The notes beneath the pieces were generated by a model. It had not been told where the DNA came from and made no database searches. It worked only from the letters and a program-made list of their open reading frames with translations. From positions 1 to 10,190 of the forward strand of contig CAJONM010000041.1 of NCBI GenBank assembly GCA_905235885.1: a stretch of DNA of 10,190 nt, read 5' to 3'. The number at the start of each line of letters is the position of its first letter. The first letter of the stretch is position 1. The stretch comes from an uncultured Clostridia bacterium. Lineage in GTDB: Bacteria > Bacillota > Clostridia > UBA1381. The position numbers and the translations under genes are program-made. Below, piece by piece: positions 6,101 to 10,190 of this stretch.

Positions 6101-7118
6101 TATCCTCTTCTGCTCCTTTCGTCAGATCACAGGCGGCAAGCTTTTTGCTTATCCCGTCTATGACATCTGTGGCAACAAACATTTTTGCCTGCTTTATCGC
6201 GCAATATACCGCCAACGCGTCCGACGAGCCATGCCCCTTTATAACGGGCCTTCTGCATCCCAGAAGCGGCGCGCCGCCATATTCGCGGTAGTCCATTTTC
6301 TTTTTGAAATCCTTTATCGAATTCATAACGAACAATGCACCGAGCTTTGTCCGTATGGTTTGCGAGAACATATCCTTTATCATATCGCCTATCATGTGGC
6401 CCATTCCCTCAATGGTTTTTAATATGACATTACCCACAAATCCGTCGCAGACCATAACATCGGAATTGCCTTCCATGATGTCGCGTCCCTCGATATTACC
6501 GATAAAGTTAAAGGGCATATCCTTCATACGGGTATGTGTTTTCTTTGTAAGATCATCGCCCTTGCCTTCCTCCTCGCCGTTTGAAACGAGACCGACCGCA
6601 GGAGAGTCGATATTATATATGTTTCTCATATACACATCGCCCATCATTGCGAACTGTACAAGGTTTTCGGGCTTGCAGTTCGTATTCGCGCCTGCGTCTA
6701 TGAGTAGCTTGGGTCCCTTTGCCGTAGGCAGGATCGCGCCGAGTGCCGGACGCTGTATCCCCTTTATCCGTCCGACGATAAGCAGCGCCGCGGTCAGCAG
6801 AGCACCGGTATTGCCCATCGAAAGCATAGCGTCGCCCTCGCCGTTTTTGAGCATATGCGCCGCAACGACAACGGACGCGTCCTTTTTGCGTTTGACTGCC
6901 TTAACAGGCTCTTCATGATTTGAAATGACCTCGGGCGCATGAACTATGCTTATCCTGTCCGCACGATAATCGCCGTACTTTGACAGCTCGGATTTTATAA
7001 CATTTTCATCGCCTATAAGAACTATATCGACATCAAGCTCCGATACGGCTTTTACCGACGCTTCTATGTGTGCGGACGGCGCGTTATCACCGCCCATTAC
7101 ATCGACTAATATTTTCAT
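6093..7118 (-). CDS. plsX: Acyl-ACP:phosphate acyltransferase
   Basis: Converts long-chain acyl-ACP and phosphate into acyl-phosphate, the donor used by PlsY to start phospholipid synthesis; it acts at the inner face of the membrane. It has 341 residues with the family blocks VDVMGGDNAP (5-14), SNHEEPVKAVKRKK, MLSMGNTGALL, GPKLLIDAGAN, CDGFVGNVILKTIEG, EYGGAPLLG and KGHGSSDA. It is the first gene after the operon promoter (about 42 nt leader). The start at 7118 matches the typical MKILVDVMGGD, with GGGGA about 7 nt upstream. The neighbouring fab genes link fatty-acid and phospholipid synthesis. No fapR is seen beside it, unlike in Bacillus. Confidence 0.97.
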   Translation of the reverse strand: MKILVDVMGGDNAPSAHIEASVKAVSELDVDIVLIGDENVIKSELSKYGDYRADRISIVHAPEVISNHEEPVKAVKRKKDASVVVAAHMLKNGEGDAMLSMGNTGALLTAALLIVGRIKGIQRPALGAILPTAKGPKLLIDAGANTNCKPENLVQFAMMGDVYMRNIYNIDSPAVGLVSNGEEEGKGDDLTKKTHTRMKDMPFNFIGNIEGRDIMEGNSDVMVCDGFVGNVILKTIEGMGHMIGDMIKDMFSQTIRTKLGALFVMNSIKDFKKKMDYREYGGAPLLGCRRPVIKGHGSSDALAVYCAIKQAKMFVATDVIDGISKKLAACDLTKGAEEDNV

Positions 7119-7166
7119 ATACTGTCCCCTGATATGTCCGAATATTTCTACGCTACAGTTACAGTT

Positions 7167-7195
7167 ATTATAAACTAATAGACTATGGATTGCAA
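7167..7195 (-). promoter_or_regulatory. Sigma-A promoter of the plsX-fab operon
   Basis: -35 TTGCAA (7190-7195) and -10 TATAAT (7167-7172, perfect) are 17 bp apart, predicting a start near 7160 and a 42-nt leader to plsX. Two adjoining repeats may be regulatory: AAGTT-attg-AACTT (7197-7210) just upstream of the -35, and tandem ACTGTA copies (about 7154-7165) overlapping the start site. No classical FapR palindrome is recognised. Confidence 0.75.
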
Positions 7196-7196
7196 G

Positions 7197-7210
7197 AAGT
7201 TATTGAACTT
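7197..7210. promoter_or_regulatory. Palindrome abutting the fab operon -35 (candidate operator)
   Basis: AAGTT (7197-7201) and AACTT (7206-7210) form a perfect 5-bp inverted repeat with a 4-bp centre, starting 2 bp upstream of the -35 hexamer. The inner TTGA resembles part of the TTTGA half-sites bound by FabT/FabR-type MarR regulators of fatty acid genes, but the site is not a full match. Regulator binding is inferred only. Confidence 0.35.
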
Positions 7211-7319
7211 TTGTTTAAATATTGGTAAATCACACAAATATATGATTTTTTTTTGTACATTTTGACAACGATATATACTATATGATGTGATTTCAGATCG
7301 CGCTGAACCATATATATAG

Positions 7320-7337
7320 AAAAAACAGTTGTTTTTT
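7320..7337 (-). terminator. Weak candidate terminator after lepA
   Basis: On the minus strand, downstream of the lepA stop, AAAAAACA and TGTTTTTT can pair (7-8 bp with a small loop). The stem is almost all A-U and ends in its own T6 run, so any termination would be inefficient. The rest of the 239-bp lepA-plsX gap contains the operon promoter and AT-rich sequence with a small TTCAG/CTGAA inverted repeat (7292-7307). No gene is visible there. Confidence 0.3.
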
Positions 7338-7357
7338 GCGTCGACTGCTTTTTCCGA

Positions 7358-9166
7358 TCAATCAAGCTTTAAGACGGACATGAACGCCTCCTGAGGCACC
7401 TCTACCGTACCCACCTGACGCATACGCTTTTTGCCTTCCTTTTGCTTTTCCAACAGCTTTTTCTTTCTCGTTATATCTCCGCCGTAGCACTTTGCAAGGA
7501 CATCCTTCCTCAGTGCTTTTATCGTTTCGCGCGCAATTATTTTTGAGCCTATCGCCGCCTGTATCGGCACCTCGAAAAGCTGGCGCGGTATTACTTCCTT
7601 GAGCTTTTCGCACATTCTTCTGCCGCGAGAGTACGCGCTGTCTTTAAACACTATAAACGATAACGCGTCCACCGCCTCGCCGTTTAGCAGTATATCAAGC
7701 TTTACAAGGCTGGAGGGCGCGTAGCCGCAAAGCTCGTAATCAAATGAGGCGTAGCCCCTTGTGCGCGATTTCAGCGCGTCAAAGAAATCGTATATTATCT
7801 CGTTGAGCGGCAGCTCATATGTTATCTCCGCACGCGTCTGATCAAGATATTCCATATGCTTATATATGCCGCGCCGCTCCTGGCACAGCTCCATAACATT
7901 ACCCACATAATCGCGCGGAACCATTATATTTGCAAGAGCCATCGGCTCCTCCATGCCTGCGATCTCGACCGCCGGCGGAAGATTTGACGGGTTATCGCAC
8001 CATACGGTTTCGCCGTCTGTCTTATGCACCTTATATATAACGCTTGGCGCGGTCGTTATAAGGTCAAGGTCATACTCCCTCTCAAGCCGCTCCTGTATTA
8101 TCTCAAGATGCAGCAGCCCCAAAAATCCGCATCTAAACCCAAATCCGAGCGCAACGGAGGTCTCCGCCTCGAACATAAGCGACGCGTCATTGAGCTTGAG
8201 CTTCATAAGCGCTTCCTTCAGATCCTCGTAGTCAGCGCCGTCGGCAGGGTATATGCCGCAAAAGACCATCGAATTTACCTTCTTGTAGCCCGGCAGCGGC
8301 TCCGATGCCGGCTTTGCAACGGTCGTAACGGTATCGCCGACCTGAGTATCCTGTATATTCTTTATGCTCGCGGCGATATATCCGACATCACCTGCTTCAA
8401 GCGACTGTGTCGGGATAAGTCCGGACGGATGCATTATTCCGACCTCTACTACATCAAACTCCGCGCCTGTAGCCATCATCCGTATTCTCTCACCGGCTTT
8501 GAGGCTACCCTCTTTAACTCGCACATATACTATAACTCCGCGATAGCTGTCATAGTATGAGTCAAATATAAGTGCGCGCAGCGGCGCCGTCCGATCGCCT
8601 GTCGGTGCCGGTATTTTATTAACGATCGCCTCAAGGACATCTTCTACATTCTGTCCCGTTTTTGCCGATACTCTCGGCGCATCCTCAGCAGGTATGCCGA
8701 TTATATTTTCTATCTCCTCTATCGCTCCCTCCGGATTTGCCGACGGGAGATCGATCTTGTTTATGACCGGCACGACCTCCAGATCATGATCGATCGCAAG
8801 ATATGTGTTCGCCAGCGTCTGCGCCTCTATGCCCTGAGACGCGTCAACTATCAATATAGCCCCCTCGCACGCGGCAAGCGACCTTGACACCTCATAATTG
8901 AAATCCACATGACCGGGCGTGTCGATAAGATTTAAAATATATTCCCCGCCGTCCGGCGACTGATATTTTAAAGTAACGGCGTGCGCCTTGATCGTAATGC
9001 CGCGCTCGCGCTCCAGATCCATATCATCTAATATCTGCTGCTCCATATCGCGCTTTTCGACCTCGCCGGTAAGCTCCAACAGTCTGTCGGCAAGCGTTGA
9101 TTTACCATGATCTATATGCGCGATAATGCAAAAATTTCGTGTTTTGCTTTGTCTGTTATCGGACAT
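7358..9166 (-). CDS. lepA: Ribosomal elongation factor 4 (LepA GTPase)
   Basis: Ribosome-associated translational GTPase related to EF-G, linked in the family to ribosome back-translocation and/or 30S maturation. Numbering from the chosen start (602 residues, close to E. coli's 599): G1 AHIDHGKS (16-23), G2 RGIT (55-58), G3 DTPGH (82-86), G4 NKID (136-139), then EF-G-like domains and the LepA-specific C-terminus with CYGGDITRKKKLLEKQKEGKKRM. I chose ATG 9166 because MSDNRQSKTRNFCIIAHIDHGKST is the usual LepA beginning. An in-frame ATG at 9190 would add 8 residues, but it sits on the ribosome binding site AAAGGA itself and has none upstream. The drawback is that AAAGGA is 15 nt from ATG 9166, longer than normal. 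It is transcribed in the same direction as the fab operon but has its own likely promoter. Confidence 0.96.
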   Translation of the reverse strand: MSDNRQSKTRNFCIIAHIDHGKSTLADRLLELTGEVEKRDMEQQILDDMDLERERGITIKAHAVTLKYQSPDGGEYILNLIDTPGHVDFNYEVSRSLAACEGAILIVDASQGIEAQTLANTYLAIDHDLEVVPVINKIDLPSANPEGAIEEIENIIGIPAEDAPRVSAKTGQNVEDVLEAIVNKIPAPTGDRTAPLRALIFDSYYDSYRGVIVYVRVKEGSLKAGERIRMMATGAEFDVVEVGIMHPSGLIPTQSLEAGDVGYIAASIKNIQDTQVGDTVTTVAKPASEPLPGYKKVNSMVFCGIYPADGADYEDLKEALMKLKLNDASLMFEAETSVALGFGFRCGFLGLLHLEIIQERLEREYDLDLITTAPSVIYKVHKTDGETVWCDNPSNLPPAVEIAGMEEPMALANIMVPRDYVGNVMELCQERRGIYKHMEYLDQTRAEITYELPLNEIIYDFFDALKSRTRGYASFDYELCGYAPSSLVKLDILLNGEAVDALSFIVFKDSAYSRGRRMCEKLKEVIPRQLFEVPIQAAIGSKIIARETIKALRKDVLAKCYGGDITRKKKLLEKQKEGKKRMRQVGTVEVPQEAFMSVLKLD

Positions 9167-9181
9167 GATTATATTCTGAGT

Positions 9182-9212
9182 TCCTTTCATCAGATTTGTT
9201 TGAGAGGAATGC
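9182..9212 (-). promoter_or_regulatory. lepA leader: shared pyrimidine/CTCAAAC element plus RBS
   Basis: On the minus strand GCATTCCTCTCAAAC precedes GAAAGGA by 9 nt, matching the fabF leader element at 13 of 15 positions with nearly identical spacing to the ribosome binding site. TTCC of the element can pair with GGAA at the ribosome binding site. Confidence 0.4.
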
Positions 9213-9236
9213 AGCTCCTATCATTTATTACCTGTT

Positions 9237-9265
9237 ATTGTAACATAAAATATGATTTTTTACAA
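9237..9265 (-). promoter_or_regulatory. Probable sigma-A promoter of lepA
   Basis: -35 TTGTAA (9260-9265) and -10 TACAAT (9237-9242) lie 17 bp apart on the minus strand, predicting a start near 9230. The leader would be about 64 nt to the preferred lepA start and contain the shared leader element. The region is AT-rich, so chance matches are possible. Confidence 0.55.
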
Positions 9266-9304
9266 TATCTTTTGCTGTGTAATATTTGTAACAATAATGT
9301 AACA
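9240..9304. repeat. Three GTAACA repeats between lepA and nrdD
   Basis: GTAACA occurs at 9240-9245, 9288-9293 and 9299-9304. The last two are 11 bp apart, about one helical turn, and lie 20-40 bp upstream of the nrdD -35; the first overlaps the lepA -10. The arrangement resembles a regulator-binding array on the divergent intergenic region, but no known motif is matched. Confidence 0.3.
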
Positions 9305-9324
9305 AAAAATGTATAAGAATGTCC

Positions 9325-9353
9325 TTGACAAATAATATCTTGTGTAGTATAAT
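9325..9353 (+). promoter_or_regulatory. Consensus sigma-A promoter of nrdD
   Basis: A perfect -35 TTGACA (9325-9330) and a perfect -10 TATAAT (9348-9353) have the optimal 17-bp spacer. The start is predicted near 9360, leaving a leader of about 48 nt. Such a strong promoter is consistent with control by a repressor, and NrdR-like boxes overlap the spacer and the leader. Confidence 0.85.
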
Positions 9354-9387
9354 GGATTTCCAACCAAAAAACCACAAGATATAGTGT
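9330..9387 (+). promoter_or_regulatory. Pair of NrdR-like boxes controlling nrdD
   Basis: Box 2 (9372-9387, CCACAAGATATAGTGT) matches the NrdR-box pattern ACACwATATATwGTGT at about 13-14 of 16 positions. Box 1 (9330-9345, AAATAATATCTTGTGT) matches mainly in its right half. They are 42 bp apart, which is four helical turns. ATATCTTGTG (9335-9344) and CACAAGATAT (9373-9382) are also perfect inverted copies. NrdR is the ATP/dATP-sensing repressor of ribonucleotide reductase genes. Box 1 lies in the promoter spacer and box 2 in the leader. Confidence 0.75.
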
Positions 9388-9407
9388 TAGAAAGGAGTGT
9401 TGGTAGT

Positions 9408-10190
9408 ATGAGAGTTATTAAGAGAAACGGAGCAGAGGTCGATTTTGACAGAGAAAAGATCGTCGCTGCCATTATTAAGGCCAACAACTCGGTAGCAACA
9501 AAGGAACTTACGGACGGTCAGATACAGGACGCGGCGGATTATATAAGCTATAAATGCGACAAGACAAACAGAGCCGTATCGGTCGAAGAGATACAGGATA
9601 TGGTCGAAAACCAGATCATGGCATACGGCGCATTTGATGTTGCGCGCAGCTATGTAAAATACCGCTATACGCGTTCGCTTATAAGAAAGGCAAACAGCAC
9701 CGATGACCGCGTTCTGTCGCTTATCGAATGCAATAACGAGGATGTCATTCAGGAAAATTCCAATAAAGACCCCGTTGTAAATAGCGTTCAGCGCGACTAT
9801 ATAGCCGGCGAGGTAAGCCGAGATCTGACATCAAGGCTGTTGCTGCCGCAGGATGTGGTCGATGCGGACAAGGAGGGTATAATACACTTCCATGACTCGG
9901 ATTATTTCGCGCAGCATATGCACAACTGCGACCTGGTAAACCTTGAGGATATGCTCCAGAACGGAACAGTCATAAGCGAAACGCTTATCGAGCGTCCGCA
10001 CAGCTTTTCGACCGCCTGCAATATCGCAACTCAGATAATAGCGCAGGTCGCGTCCAACCAATACGGCGGACAGAGCATCAGCCTTACACATCTTGCGCCG
10101 TTCGTTGAGGTATCGCGCCAAAAGATAAAAGCCGAGATAAAAGAGGAAATGAAGGACATCGGCAAGGAGCTGAGCAATGACGAGCTTGAG
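9408..10190 (+). CDS. nrdD: Anaerobic (class III) ribonucleoside-triphosphate reductase, N-terminal part
   Basis: Glycyl-radical enzyme that reduces ribonucleoside triphosphates to dNTPs under anaerobic conditions, after activation by the radical-SAM protein NrdG. The frame is open from ATG 9408 to the window end (261 codons), so the C-terminal glycyl-radical and zinc regions are not visible. Residues about 1-93 form the ATP-cone allosteric domain (VIKRNGAEVDFDREKI, ending SYVKYRYTRSLIRK). Next come IIHFHDSDYFAQHMHNCDLVNLEDMLQNGT (about 158-187) and PHSFSTACNIATQIIAQVASNQYGGQS (198-224), both characteristic of NrdD. Cys174 probably corresponds to the first active-site cysteine of the family. 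AAAGGAG lies 10 nt upstream of the ATG. It is divergent from lepA, with its own consensus promoter and NrdR-like boxes. Confidence 0.96.
   Translation, partial: MRVIKRNGAEVDFDREKIVAAIIKANNSVATKELTDGQIQDAADYISYKCDKTNRAVSVEEIQDMVENQIMAYGAFDVARSYVKYRYTRSLIRKANSTDDRVLSLIECNNEDVIQENSNKDPVVNSVQRDYIAGEVSRDLTSRLLLPQDVVDADKEGIIHFHDSDYFAQHMHNCDLVNLEDMLQNGTVISETLIERPHSFSTACNIATQIIAQVASNQYGGQSISLTHLAPFVEVSRQKIKAEIKEEMKDIGKELSNDELE

Noticed and set aside
7183..7365. 60-codon minus-strand open frame between lepA and plsX
   Set aside because: AT-rich, no ribosome binding site, overlaps the lepA stop and covers the operon promoter; composition unlike the neighbouring genes.
9260..9487. 75-codon minus-strand open frame overlapping the nrdD start
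   Set aside because: It crosses the nrdD promoter, NrdR-like boxes and coding start; hydrophobic content comes from antisense AT-rich DNA.
1..10190. Defence system, prophage, insertion sequence or CRISPR array
   Set aside because: No transposase, integrase, spaced direct repeats or effector domains on either strand; all long frames are core metabolism or translation genes.

Overview
This window looks like chromosomal DNA from an anaerobic, Gram-positive bacterium of the class Clostridia, possibly an uncultured gut member of the Oscillospiraceae/Ruminococcaceae type; the genus cannot be fixed. The grounds are a FabK-type (not FabI) enoyl reductase inside a compact FASII operon, an oxygen-sensitive class III ribonucleotide reductase (NrdD) with NrdR-like boxes, a YrzB/DUF1292 protein, AAAGGA-type ribosome binding sites, and consensus sigma-A promoters with 17-bp spacers. 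No mobile element, CRISPR array, defence locus or tRNA is visible.

Layout. Bases 1-156 are non-coding and rich in inverted repeats. Bases about 158-364 (minus strand) hold a structured RNA with its own consensus promoter, most likely 6S RNA. Bases 433-7118 (minus strand) form one gene train in transcription order plsX-fabH-fabK-fabD-fabG-acpP-fabF-DUF1292, with overlaps or short gaps, driven by a promoter at 7167-7195 and perhaps a second one before acpP. lepA (minus strand) lies upstream with its own likely promoter. At the right edge nrdD is transcribed divergently on the plus strand and runs out of the window after 261 codons.

How the genes work together. FabD loads malonyl onto AcpP. FabH condenses malonyl-ACP with an acyl-CoA primer, FabF elongates, FabG reduces the keto group and FabK reduces the enoyl group. 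PlsX turns the finished acyl-ACP into acyl-phosphate for phospholipid synthesis. The dehydratase (FabZ) and acetyl-CoA carboxylase (Acc) genes needed to close the cycle are not in the window. LepA (ribosomal GTPase), 6S RNA (RNA polymerase regulator) and NrdD (dNTP supply) are housekeeping neighbours with independent signals.

The coding content is ordinary. The observations most worth a second look are non-coding: a leader motif shared by fabF, fabK, lepA and more weakly acpP; a 15-bp hairpin between acpP and fabF; the NrdR-box pair spaced four helical turns apart; the inverted repeat around the 6S promoter -35; and repeat-rich DNA downstream of the 6S gene.
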